Part shown: in pieces, positions 47,225 to 55,377 of the stretch
Layout: the number at the start of each line of letters is the position of its first letter
Numbering within the stretch: the stretch's first letter is position 1
NCBI RefSeq assembly: GCF_041261445.1
Contig: NZ_JBGCCU010000006.1
Coordinates: 248,001 to 312,000 of the forward strand
Length of the DNA: 64,000 nt
Reading direction: 5' to 3'
Source: Catenulispora sp. EB89
GTDB taxonomy: Bacteria; Actinomycetota; Actinomycetes; Streptomycetales; Catenulisporaceae
Made by a program: the position numbers and the translations under genes
The notes under the pieces: generated by a model
What the model was told of the DNA's origin: nothing
The model's input: the letters and a program-made list of their open reading frames with translations, nothing else
Databases searched by the model: none

Positions 47225-48511
47225 CTAGTTGTTGCTCAGCGCGTCGGTGGCGTTCTTCTGCAGGCTGGACAGCATGCTCTTGGGGTCCGAGGAGCCGTCG
47301 GACAGGCCCTGGATCTTGGAGTCGAAGTCCTTCTGCACCGCGTCGAAGCCGGGGAAGCCGACCGGGCCGAAGGCGTTGTCCGCCCCGGTCACGAAGGCCG
47401 CCTGGTCCGGGAACTGGGTGGTGAACTGGGTCTTGGCGGCCTGCCGCGAGGGCATGACGCCGAAGGCCTTGGCGAAGGTCATCTGCTGGTCCACGGTCGT
47501 CAGGTAGTCGATGAAGTCGACCGCGGCGGCCTGGTGCGAGCTCTTCTGGGCCACGCCCCAGCAGTTGGTGAAGGACAGCGTGGCGTTGCCCGCCGGACCG
47601 GCCGGCAGCGGAACGACCTTGTAGTGGACGTTCGGGTAGTCCTTCTGCATCCCGCCGACGATCCAGTTGCCCTCGATCGTCATCGCGGCCTTGCCCTTGC
47701 CCAGCGCCTCGCCGCCCCAGCCGGTGTCGACCTGCTTGGGGAACTTCAGCGCGCCCTCCTTGCCCAGCTTCTGCAGGTACTGCAGGGCGGCCAGGTTCTG
47801 CGGCGAGTCGGCGGTGACGGTCTTGCCGTCGGCGGAGACCACCGAGCCGCCGGCCTGGCGCATGAAGGCGCCGATGCGGTCCAGGGTGTCGCTCATCACC
47901 AGGCCGGTGACGCCGTTGCCGGTCAGCTTCTTGGCGACGGTCTCCAGCTGGTCCCAGGTCTTGGGGTAGTCGGCGTCCGTCAGGCCGGCCTTGGTCCACA
48001 GGTCCGTGTTGATCTCCAGCGCCAGCGTGGAGAAGTCCTTCGGGACGCAGTAGTACTGGCCGTTCTGGGTGAACGCCTTCTGCAGGTTCGGGTACATGTC
48101 CGCGGAGTCGGTGATCTTCTCGCCGACGTCGGCCAGCGCGTTGCCCTTGACCAGGCTCTGGAACTTGGAGGCGTCGACGTAGAAGATGTCCGGCGGGGTC
48201 CCGCCGGCCAGCGACTGCGTGAGTTGCTGGGTGAGGTCCTTGGCCGGGGTCACGACGACCTTGTTGCCGGTCTTGGCGGCCCAGGCGTTGCCCGCGGCCA
48301 CCACCGCGTTGGTCTCGGCGTCGCCGGAGGACCCGATCAGCACCTGCAGGGTGACGCCGGAGGTGGCGCCACCGGTGCCGCTGCCGCCGGTGCCGCCGGA
48401 GGACGAGCCGGAGCTCTTGCTCGGCCCGCTGCTGCCGCACGCGGCGGCGGTCACCAGCACCGCGGCGGCACCGGCGACGCCGATGATCCGCTGGACGCGA
48501 ACTGACTTCAT
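47225..48511 (-). CDS. sugar-binding lipoprotein of the MalFG-type importer
   Basis: The type II signal peptide ends in a lipobox TAAAC near residue 24, then a Gly/Ser-rich tether (about 25 residues). The mature protein has the CUT1 binding-protein fold: PKDFSTLALEINTDLWTKAG, MTIEGNWIVGGMQKDYP, TFAKAFGVMPSRQAA. The length (428 aa) is standard. GAAAGGA precedes ATG 48511. Position after a LacI gene and opposite a debranching-type enzyme points to an alpha-glucan oligomer such as maltodextrin, but this is contextual inference. Confidence 0.94.
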   Translation of the reverse strand: MKSVRVQRIIGVAGAAAVLVTAAACGSSGPSKSSGSSSGGTGGSGTGGATSGVTLQVLIGSSGDAETNAVVAAGNAWAAKTGNKVVVTPAKDLTQQLTQSLAGGTPPDIFYVDASKFQSLVKGNALADVGEKITDSADMYPNLQKAFTQNGQYYCVPKDFSTLALEINTDLWTKAGLTDADYPKTWDQLETVAKKLTGNGVTGLVMSDTLDRIGAFMRQAGGSVVSADGKTVTADSPQNLAALQYLQKLGKEGALKFPKQVDTGWGGEALGKGKAAMTIEGNWIVGGMQKDYPNVHYKVVPLPAGPAGNATLSFTNCWGVAQKSSHQAAAVDFIDYLTTVDQQMTFAKAFGVMPSRQAAKTQFTTQFPDQAAFVTGADNAFGPVGFPGFDAVQKDFDSKIQGLSDGSSDPKSMLSSLQKNATDALSNN

Positions 48512-48573
48512 TGTCGTTCCTTTCGTTTCGCCTTCGATCAGGCTCGGGACGCCGACCCGCTGGTGGCGGCGGG

Positions 48574-49641
48574 TCAGACCCCGTCAGGGGGTGAGAGGTG
48601 GGAGGGATTGCTGCTGCCGCGCGCTATGACCGTGGGCTCCACGACGGAGGTGGTCACCGCGCTGCGGGGGTCGTCGATCCGCTCCAGCACCAGGTCCACG
48701 CAGCGGCGCGCGATGGACTCCAGGGGCTGGCGGACGCTGCTCAGAGCCGGCTGGACCACGGTGGCCAGCGGGCTGTCGTCGAAGCCGATCACCGCGACGT
48801 CCCGGCCCACGGCCAGGCCGCGGTGCTCCACGGCGTGCATCACGCCGACGGCCATCGCGTCGCTGACGCAGACGAACGCGGTCGGCGGGTGGGCCTTGGC
48901 CAGCAGGCCGGCCGCGAGCTGGGTGCCGGCGCCGATGCCGTCCAGGCCGCGCACGGTCAGGCCGCGGGTGGGCAGGCCCAGCTCCGCGGCGGCGGCCAGA
49001 TAGCCGGCGTAGCGGTCGTCGCCGACCTCGCTGCCTTCCGGCCAGCCGATGAAGGCGATCCGGCGGTGGCCCTCCTCGGCCAGGTGCCTGGTCGCGGCCA
49101 GGGTGCCGGCGTGGCCGTCGACGTCGAGCCAGGAGTACTCGAAGGGGGTCTGCTCCCAGGGCCGGCCGAAGCTGACGAAGGGCACGTCGCGCTCGGCGAG
49201 CCAAGCGGTGCGCGGGTCGTGGCGGTGCGAGCCGAACAGCACGAAGCCGTCCACCGCGCCCCGGCTGACCAGGTCCTCGAACATCGCGATCTCGTCCTCG
49301 TCGCCGTCGGCGGCGAACAGGATCACGCCGTAGCCGCGGTCGCGCGCGGCGGAGGTCAGCGCGTACAGGAACCGGTCCTCGATGGCGCCGATGCCGCGGC
49401 CTCCCGAGCGGGTGGACCGGAACCCGATCAGCCGCGTGGTCTGCAGCCGCAGGTTGCGCGCGGCCTGGGTGGGCCGGTAGCCGAGCTCGTCGACCGCGCG
49501 GAGCACGCGGGCCAGCGTGTCGGGGCGCAGCCGCTCCGGCGCGTTCAGCGCGTTCGATACCGTTTGGTACGACACCTGCGCGTGCTTGGCGACGGCCTTG
49601 ATGGTCGGGCGGGGCGGTGAGGGCTCGCGGTCCATTGCCAC
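48574..49641 (-). CDS. LacI-family regulator of the MalFG-type importer
   Basis: Helix-turn-helix TIKAVAKHAQVSYQTVSNAL (NAPERLR) is followed by the effector domain with FDDSPLATVVQPALSSVRQP at the C-terminal end. GTG 49641 has GGGAGG six nucleotides upstream; ATG 49635 is the alternative. It heads the importer operon and diverges from the debranching-type gene across about 115 nt containing two TTGAACG-type palindromes, so it probably represses both operons until a sugar ligand binds. Confidence 0.93.
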   Translation of the reverse strand: MAMDREPSPPRPTIKAVAKHAQVSYQTVSNALNAPERLRPDTLARVLRAVDELGYRPTQAARNLRLQTTRLIGFRSTRSGGRGIGAIEDRFLYALTSAARDRGYGVILFAADGDEDEIAMFEDLVSRGAVDGFVLFGSHRHDPRTAWLAERDVPFVSFGRPWEQTPFEYSWLDVDGHAGTLAATRHLAEEGHRRIAFIGWPEGSEVGDDRYAGYLAAAAELGLPTRGLTVRGLDGIGAGTQLAAGLLAKAHPPTAFVCVSDAMAVGVMHAVEHRGLAVGRDVAVIGFDDSPLATVVQPALSSVRQPLESIARRCVDLVLERIDDPRSAVTTSVVEPTVIARGSSNPSHLSPPDGV

Positions 49642-49662
49642 GGCGTTCCTCCCTTCCGGGAG

Positions 49663-49674
49663 TTGAACGATCAA
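49663..49674. promoter_or_regulatory. LacI-type operator, copy 1
   Basis: TTGAACGATCAA is a 12-bp palindrome with one mismatched pair, 22 nt upstream of the LacI GTG. Its centre is 36 bp from that of copy 2. Confidence 0.6.
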
Positions 49675-49699
49675 AGACTCTGGGGTGGAGTCTTACATA

Positions 49700-49709
49700 T
49701 GAACGTTCA
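49700..49709. promoter_or_regulatory. LacI-type operator, copy 2
   Basis: TGAACGTTCA is a perfect 10-bp palindrome in the same divergent gap, 48 nt before the debranching-type enzyme's ATG. Confidence 0.6.
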
Positions 49710-49756
49710 AATGGATAGAGTGCCGGAGAACCACCAGGCAACACGAGGGACACCCA

Positions 49757-51880
49757 ATGACCGACGGCCCGGCCGAAACCCCAGCTCAGCAACCCTATCT
49801 GCACGACCTGCAAACGACCGTGCGGGCTCCCGTCTTCGGCCTGTCGGGCACCGGCGGGACGCTCTCCGGGCGCGGCGTGACGGGGGTTTTCGCCGACGAC
49901 CGGCGTGTCCTGAGTGTTTCCGATCTCACACTGGCGGGCGCCCGCCTCACTCCCATCGCCACCGAGCTCGACGGCGCCGACGCGACCCACAGCGTGCTCG
50001 TGGCGCGCGGCCTCGGCGAGGACGGCGCGGACCCGGCGGTGTGGATCGAGCGGCGGCGGGTGCTGGTCGACGAGGATCGGGGCGACGGGCTCCAGACTCT
50101 GGTGCGCGAGACGATAGAGATCGTTTCGGCCTCACGCCGCAGCGTCCAGACCACGCTCACCGTCACCCTGGGCTGCGATCTCGCCGAGATCTCGGTCGTG
50201 AAGTCCGGCCACTCCCCCAGCTTGCTGCCGGCTGAAGCGGTTGACGGCGGTCTGCGCTGGACCGGGCCCCGTCCACAGAACCCTGACGTCAACCCCGACG
50301 TCGTCCTGGCGACCGCCGTACCGGCGCCCGCGGACGTCGACTCCGAGAACGGCCGGCTGCGCTGGCCGGTGGATCTGGCGCCCGGCGACGTCGCCCGCTT
50401 CGTCATCGACGTGAGCGTCACCCCCACCGGCACCTCCGTGGTCCTGGGCACCGACGGCGCGTCGGTGATCGGCGACCTCCAGGTGGACAGCGGGGACATC
50501 CGCGTCGGCCGCTTCGTCGAACGCTCGCTGGCCGACCTGCGCGGCCTGGAGCTGCGCGACCCCACCGCGCCGGAGGACCACTTCCTGGGCGCCGGCGCGC
50601 CGTGGTTCCTCACGCTGTTCGGCCGCGACTCGCTCATCGCCGCGCGCATGCTGCTGCCGCTGGGCACCCGGCTGGCCGCCGGGACGCTGCGCACGCTGGC
50701 CCGGCGCCAGGGGACGAAGACCGACCCGGAGACCGCCGAGCAGCCGGGCAAGATCCTGCACGAGATCCGCCGCGCGCCGTCCGGCCACGACGCCTTCGGC
50801 GGTACCGAACGGCCGCTGCTGCTGCCCTCGACGTACTACGGCACCGTGGACGCCACGCCGCTGTGGATCATGCTGCTGCACGACGCCTGGCGCTGGGGCA
50901 TGCCGGCCGACGAGGTCGAGAAGCTGCTGGACCCGCTGGGCGCGGCGCTGATGTGGATGCGCGACCACGGGATGGACGACGCGGGATTCCTCAGCTACGT
51001 CGACGAATCAGGCCACGGCCTGGCGAACCAGGGCTGGAAGGACTCGCACGACTCGATCCAGTTCGTCGACGGCCGGATCGCGACGGCGCCGCTGGCGCTG
51101 AGCGAGGTCCAGGGCTACGCCTACGAGGCGGCGATGAGCGGCGCGGCCCTGCTGGACGCCTTCGGCCGGCCCGGCGGCGAGGAGTGGCGCACGTGGGCGA
51201 CGCAGCTCGCCGCGCGCTTCCGCGCCCGCTTCTGGATCAGCGACGCCGACGGCCCGTTCCCGGCGGTCGCGCTGGACCGGGACGGCAAGCCGGTGGACAG
51301 CGTCGCCTCGAACATGGGGCACCTGCTGGGCACCGGGATCCTGAACCGCGAGGAATCAGCTCTGGTCGCGGCGCGGCTGGGGTCGCCGGCGATGTCCTCG
51401 GGCTACGGCCTGCGCACGATGGCGACCTCGGCGGGCGGATACAGCCCCCTGAGTTACCACGGCGGCTCGGTCTGGACGCACGATACGGCGATGGCCGTGC
51501 AGGGGCTGGCGCGCGCGGCAGCCGAAGGCGTCCCCGGGGCGGCCGAGGCGGCGGGCACGCTGATCGACGGCCTGCTGGAAGCCGCCGCGGGATTCGAATA
51601 CCGGATGCCGGAGCTGTACGCGGGAAGCCCGGCGCGGCCCGGCGGCCGGCCGACGCCGTACCCGGCGTCGTGCCGCCCGCAGGCGTGGGCCGCGGCGGCG
51701 TCGGTGGCGGTGGTCTCGGCCCTGGTCGGGATGCGGCCGGACGCGCCGGCGGACATCGTGGCGTTCGAGCCGCTGCCGGGCGACGCCTGGGACGGGCTGA
51801 CGGTGCGCGGGTTCCGGGTCGGCGCGGATGCGCTGGACATGCGGGTGAACGCGGGGGATGTGCGGCTTCTGGACGCCTGA
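49757..51880 (+). CDS. glycogen-debranching-type (amylo-alpha-1,6-glucosidase) family enzyme
   Basis: The 707-residue cytoplasmic protein has an N-terminal beta domain (about 15-250, GVTGVFADDRRVLSVSDL, the GDE_N type). An (alpha/alpha)6 catalytic barrel follows with APWFLTLFGRDSLIAARMLL (the conserved GRDS), PGKILHEIRRAP, YYGTVDATPLWIMLLHDA, NQGWKDSHDSIQF and YHGGSVWTHDTAMAVQGLAR. Glu/Asp residues in these segments are candidates for acid and base. These proteins act on alpha-1,6 branch points or related glucosides. Transcribed away from the LacI/importer operon, it probably processes imported alpha-glucan fragments. Confidence 0.92.
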   Translation: MTDGPAETPAQQPYLHDLQTTVRAPVFGLSGTGGTLSGRGVTGVFADDRRVLSVSDLTLAGARLTPIATELDGADATHSVLVARGLGEDGADPAVWIERRRVLVDEDRGDGLQTLVRETIEIVSASRRSVQTTLTVTLGCDLAEISVVKSGHSPSLLPAEAVDGGLRWTGPRPQNPDVNPDVVLATAVPAPADVDSENGRLRWPVDLAPGDVARFVIDVSVTPTGTSVVLGTDGASVIGDLQVDSGDIRVGRFVERSLADLRGLELRDPTAPEDHFLGAGAPWFLTLFGRDSLIAARMLLPLGTRLAAGTLRTLARRQGTKTDPETAEQPGKILHEIRRAPSGHDAFGGTERPLLLPSTYYGTVDATPLWIMLLHDAWRWGMPADEVEKLLDPLGAALMWMRDHGMDDAGFLSYVDESGHGLANQGWKDSHDSIQFVDGRIATAPLALSEVQGYAYEAAMSGAALLDAFGRPGGEEWRTWATQLAARFRARFWISDADGPFPAVALDRDGKPVDSVASNMGHLLGTGILNREESALVAARLGSPAMSSGYGLRTMATSAGGYSPLSYHGGSVWTHDTAMAVQGLARAAAEGVPGAAEAAGTLIDGLLEAAAGFEYRMPELYAGSPARPGGRPTPYPASCRPQAWAAAASVAVVSALVGMRPDAPADIVAFEPLPGDAWDGLTVRGFRVGADALDMRVNAGDVRLLDA

Positions 51881-51898
51881 TCCGGATTGGGCCTGGGT

Positions 51899-51952
51899 CG
51901 GGTCTGGATCAGGCCCGGGTCGGGTCTGGAGCGGGTCTGGACCGGGTCTGGA
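51899..51952. repeat. 11-bp-period CGGGTCTGGA repeat downstream of the debranching-type gene
   Basis: CGGGTCTGGA occurs at 51899, 51921, 51932 and 51943. It lies in the 159-nt gap before the next gene. No function is evident. Confidence 0.75.
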
Positions 51953-51997
51953 CGAGCTATTGTCAGCCACCTGTTTCAGCGCTACTTTCCGCGATGA

Positions 51998-52016
51998 GTT
52001 AGGAAAGCTTCCTAAC
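51998..52016. promoter_or_regulatory. inverted-repeat operator in front of a secreted-protein gene
   Basis: GTTAGGAA-AGC-TTCCTAAC has perfect 8-bp arms and a 3-nt spacer, 24 nt upstream of ATG 52040. I recall similar TTAGGAAA/TTTCCTAA elements before exported hydrolases in actinomycetes; the regulator is not known to me. Confidence 0.6.
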
Positions 52017-52039
52017 TTGATCCGGAAAGGAGTCCCACC

Positions 52040-52573
52040 ATGCTCCGCAAAACCCTGGCCGCACTGGCCGCGATGGCAGCAGCGCTGCTGCTGTCGACGG
52101 CCGGCCCCGTGGCCGCGGCCCACGCCGATCCGCAGACGATCAACGTCAACATCACGTCGTACGGCTACAACGACAACGACGACGGCAACGGCCACTACGG
52201 CACCGCGCAGATCGCGTACCCGCAGATCCACAGCATCGCCACCGAGGACCTGGGTACCTACAGCCAGCCGGTGACGTTCGCGACGGACCAGAACGAGTTC
52301 GCGCCGGGCACCATCATCTACGTCCCCCACCTGGAGAAGTACTTCATCATGGAGGACGGGTGCGTGGAGTGCACCAGCGACTGGAACAACGGGATCTACC
52401 ACGTCGACCTGTGGATGGGCCCGAACGACGCGATGCAGCCCGAACCGGCGCTGGACGACTGTGAGGGCTCGATCACCGGCGCCTTCGACATCATCGTGAA
52501 CCCGGACGCCAACCAGCCCGTGGACACGAACCCGATGTTCAGCAACGGCTCCTGCACCGTCGACACGTACTAG
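52040..52573 (+). CDS. small secreted protein of unknown function
   Basis: A clear Sec signal (MLRKTLAALAAMAAALLLST, cleavage near AHA-DP) gives a mature domain of about 147 residues rich in Asn/Asp/Tyr. Two Cys pairs are likely (EDGCVECTSDW; DDCEGS with GSCTVDTY). The pattern GTIIYVPHLEKYFIMEDGCV and DLWMG recalls small 3D/barwin-like secreted folds with an acidic cleft, but I cannot assign a family. The start is firm: AAAGGAG upstream of ATG 52040. An inverted repeat at 51998 probably controls it; a strong hairpin follows. Confidence 0.85.
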   Translation: MLRKTLAALAAMAAALLLSTAGPVAAAHADPQTINVNITSYGYNDNDDGNGHYGTAQIAYPQIHSIATEDLGTYSQPVTFATDQNEFAPGTIIYVPHLEKYFIMEDGCVECTSDWNNGIYHVDLWMGPNDAMQPEPALDDCEGSITGAFDIIVNPDANQPVDTNPMFSNGSCTVDTY

Positions 52574-52633
52574 GTGACCGTCTCGCGGCGAAGTCGACAG
52601 TCGCCGCGCTGATCACCGCGTCCGATCGCCAGG

Positions 52634-52662
52634 GGGTCGGCCACCGTTCCGGTGGCCGACCC
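52634..52662. terminator. 13-bp terminator hairpin
   Basis: GGGTCGGCCACCG and CGGTGGCCGACCC pair perfectly around TTC, 60 nt after the small secreted-protein gene. The T-run is weak, as often in GC-rich actinomycetes. Confidence 0.8.
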
Positions 52663-52783
52663 TCAACCTTTCCCCGCACGACCATGGCCACCTCCTGACA
52701 CTGCGCTTACTGTGAACGCCGTCGCAGCGCCCGGATATACCCGGGCAGACCCGCAGCCGGCTTCGAATCCCTTGGAGCGCCCC

Positions 52784-53755
52784 ATGAACCGCCCCGTGAA
52801 CCCCACCCGTCGCAATGTCCTGAAATGGGGGCTCGGCGGCACCGTCCTGGCCGCCGCCTCGTTCGGCCTGCCCGCCGCGGCCCGGGCCGACTCCCCCGTC
52901 ACGCCGGGCGGCAAGCCCACCGACAGCTGGATGAGCTACCTCGACCCGAACCTGTCACTGCTGGGCCTGACCATCCCCGGAACGCACGACACCTGCTGCA
53001 CCAACCCGGCGGACGGCACCGAGTGGTCGCACACGCAGAACTGGGGCATCCCGCAGCAGCTGTCGGAGGGGGTGCGCTTCGTCGACATCCGCTGCAACGG
53101 CCTGCAGGGCACGGCCAGCGAGATGGGCATCTACCACTCCAGCTACTACCAGGGCATCCGGCTGCAGGACGTGCTGGACCAGTGCCAGGCGTTCCTGGCC
53201 GCGCAGCCGACCGAGACGATCGTGATGCGGCTGAAGAACGAGAACGCCGGCAACCAGGCGCTCAGCGACGCGGAGTTCCAGCGCCGCTTCACCTACTACA
53301 TGGACACGCTCGGGTACCGCGGGCTGTTCCACATGTACGGCTGGCCGACGCTCGGCGAGGCGGCGGGCAAGATCGTGCTGGCGGCCGACTTCACCTTCCC
53401 GGCGTCGTGGAACCTGATCCACTGGGCCGACAGCGCGAACCAGTTCAACGTTCAGGACACGTACACCGGCGTTTCCACGGGCACCAAGGGCCAGCTGATC
53501 ACGCAGCAGTTCGACAACGCGTACAGCAATCCCGCGCCGACGACGATGTACGTGAACTTCCTGAGCCTGGCGCCGTCTCTCCAGGACGGTCTGGAATTCC
53601 CGAAGGACCTTGAGCAGACATTGATGGACAACTCCATCTATCCGTATCTGAACGCGCGGACCTCGCAGCGCGCGCGGTTCGGGATCGTGCCGATGGACTT
53701 TCCGGACTTCCATGTGAACGTGCTGGAGATGCTTATCGACAAGAACTTCGTATAG
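52784..53755 (+). CDS. secreted phosphatidylinositol-specific phospholipase C-like protein
   Basis: A Tat-type signal (TRRNVLKWGLGG, ending near ARA-DS) begins at ATG 52784, with GGAG upstream. The PLC X-domain shows GTHDTCC with the first catalytic His, GVRFVDIRCNG, the second His in YHSSYYQGI, and IVMRLKNENAG. These correspond to His32/His82 and the Asp/Arg of bacterial PI-PLC. It should cleave glycosylphosphatidylinositol or phosphatidylinositol outside the cell. The length (323 aa) is normal. It lies among other exported proteins, apparently as a single-gene unit. Confidence 0.92.
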   Translation: MNRPVNPTRRNVLKWGLGGTVLAAASFGLPAAARADSPVTPGGKPTDSWMSYLDPNLSLLGLTIPGTHDTCCTNPADGTEWSHTQNWGIPQQLSEGVRFVDIRCNGLQGTASEMGIYHSSYYQGIRLQDVLDQCQAFLAAQPTETIVMRLKNENAGNQALSDAEFQRRFTYYMDTLGYRGLFHMYGWPTLGEAAGKIVLAADFTFPASWNLIHWADSANQFNVQDTYTGVSTGTKGQLITQQFDNAYSNPAPTTMYVNFLSLAPSLQDGLEFPKDLEQTLMDNSIYPYLNARTSQRARFGIVPMDFPDFHVNVLEMLIDKNFV

Positions 53756-53870
53756 CCCACGATCCAGCCCAAGTCGGTCGTCACTCTCTGTTGACTTACT
53801 ACCGATCACGGTCACTTCCGGGCTAATGTTCAACAGCATTCAACACTTTTGCTGAAGCCCTGGAGGACAG

Positions 53871-55301
53871 ATGTCGGCGAGCTCCCAACCGGACCGCTTG
53901 GACGCGGGCGGTCCGGTGCGCCGGCGGGTGGTGTTCTCCGGCGGGGCCGCCGGCGGCGCCGCGGCCGGGGTCGCGACGGCGGATCCGGTGCCGGGGTCGG
54001 CGTTGGCGTCGTCAGCCCGGGGCGCAACCGCGATCATGAGCGTGAGCGCGAAGAACGCGGGCCAGGCACCGGCACGGGTCCGGTTCGACCGGTGGACCAA
54101 GTGGTCCGACTTCCGCAGCGGCGAGTCCGACGGCGTGCTGCCCTTACCCGGGCCGCGGTTGGGCGTCGTCATCCGGGAGGCAGCGGGGACCACGTCGTAC
54201 ACCGACCCTTATTTGAACACCACCACGGAGTACGAGTACGCGATCTGGACCTCCCCGCTGCGCCGGCTGGACTTCGGCGCCACGCAGCTGACCGCGCACT
54301 GGAACGCGGACACGCCGAAGGGCACGTTCCTGAAGGTGGAGCTCCTGGCCACGATGGAGGACGGCCACCTCGACACCTGGGTGATGGGGATCTGGGCGTT
54401 CGACGACAGCGAGCTCAACCGGACCTCGGTCAACGGCCAGAGCAGCGTCTGCGGCAAGATCGACACCGACACCTGGAGCGCCGGAACCGGGCACTCGATG
54501 AGCGCCTACCAACTGCGCCTGACCTTGTTGCGGCGCCCCGGCGCAGCGATCACGCCGCGGGTCTGGCAGATCGGCGCGACCGCTTCGACGGTGCCGTCGC
54601 GCACGACGGTTCCGGCCAGCACGCCCGGGCCCGCCACGGGGATCACGCTGGCGGTCAAGCCGTACGCGCAGTACCTGCACGACGGGCAGTACACCGAGTA
54701 CGGCGGCGGCGGTGAGGCGTGGTGCAGCCCGACGTCGATCGAGATGGTGGTCGAGTTCTGGGGCAAGGGCCCGACGGCCGAGCAGTTGGCGTGGGTCGAC
54801 CCGCGCTATGCCGACCCGGCGGTGGATCACGCGGCGCGGTACAGCTACGACTACGGGTATCAGGGCACTGGGAACTGGCCCTTCACGTGCGCCTACGCGG
54901 CGTCGTACGGGTTGGACGCGATGGTCGTGCGGCTGAACTCGATGACCGAGCTGGAAGTGCTGATCGCGGCCGGGTTCCCGGTGGTGACGTCGCAGTCGTT
55001 CACGCTCGCGGAGAACGGCCGCTACGCGAGTGCCGGGCACTTGTGGTGCGTCATCGGCTTCACGGACACCGGCGACGTGATCGTGAACGACCCGGCCGCC
55101 CAGACCGACGCCGGGGTGTACACGGTGTACCCGCGCCGGACGTTCGAGAACGTGTGGCTGCGGACCAACTTCACGAAGGCTGACGGCACGCCGGGGTACA
55201 GCTCCGGCGGCGTCGCGTACCTGATCAAGCCGCATGACAGAGGCCTGCCGGAGGTCGTGGACCGGCGGAACCCCAGTTGGCCTACCGAACACTGGGGATA
55301 A
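53871..55301 (+). CDS. exported C39-like peptidase family protein
   Basis: The N-terminus has RRRVVFSGGAAGGAAAG, a weak Tat/Sec-like export signal. A beta-rich region (about 60-250, WTKWSDFRSGESDG, TEYEYAIWTSPL) precedes the C39-like papain-fold domain. Its catalytic Cys is in GGEAWCSPTSIEMV, His in AGHLWCVIGF and Asp/Asn in VIVNDPAAQ. Such proteins are predicted cysteine peptidases or amidases of the cell surface; the substrate is unknown. GGAGG precedes ATG 53871. Its gene ends at a shared hairpin with the convergent oxidase gene. Confidence 0.9.
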   Translation: MSASSQPDRLDAGGPVRRRVVFSGGAAGGAAAGVATADPVPGSALASSARGATAIMSVSAKNAGQAPARVRFDRWTKWSDFRSGESDGVLPLPGPRLGVVIREAAGTTSYTDPYLNTTTEYEYAIWTSPLRRLDFGATQLTAHWNADTPKGTFLKVELLATMEDGHLDTWVMGIWAFDDSELNRTSVNGQSSVCGKIDTDTWSAGTGHSMSAYQLRLTLLRRPGAAITPRVWQIGATASTVPSRTTVPASTPGPATGITLAVKPYAQYLHDGQYTEYGGGGEAWCSPTSIEMVVEFWGKGPTAEQLAWVDPRYADPAVDHAARYSYDYGYQGTGNWPFTCAYAASYGLDAMVVRLNSMTELEVLIAAGFPVVTSQSFTLAENGRYASAGHLWCVIGFTDTGDVIVNDPAAQTDAGVYTVYPRRTFENVWLRTNFTKADGTPGYSSGGVAYLIKPHDRGLPEVVDRRNPSWPTEHWG

Positions 55302-55305
55302 GAGC

Positions 55306-55347
55306 TGATTGGGGCCCCTGCGAGGCGGGCGTCAGGGGCCTCAATCA
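55306..55347. terminator. terminator hairpin between convergent genes
   Basis: TGATTGGGGCCCCTG and CAGGGGCCTCAATCA form a 15-bp stem with one mismatch and a 12-nt loop, followed by CTGTTTTAAG. It separates the peptidase and oxidase genes. Confidence 0.8.
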
Positions 55348-55351
55348 CTGT

Positions 55352-55377
55352 TTTAAGAGGGCAGTTTAAGAGGGCAG
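55352..55377. repeat. 13-bp tandem duplication containing the oxidase stop codon
   Basis: TTTAAGAGGGCAG occurs twice in a row (55352, 55365). On the minus strand CTGCCCTCTTAAA carries the TAA stop of the oxidase gene, so the stop is duplicated 13 nt downstream. Confidence 0.8.
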
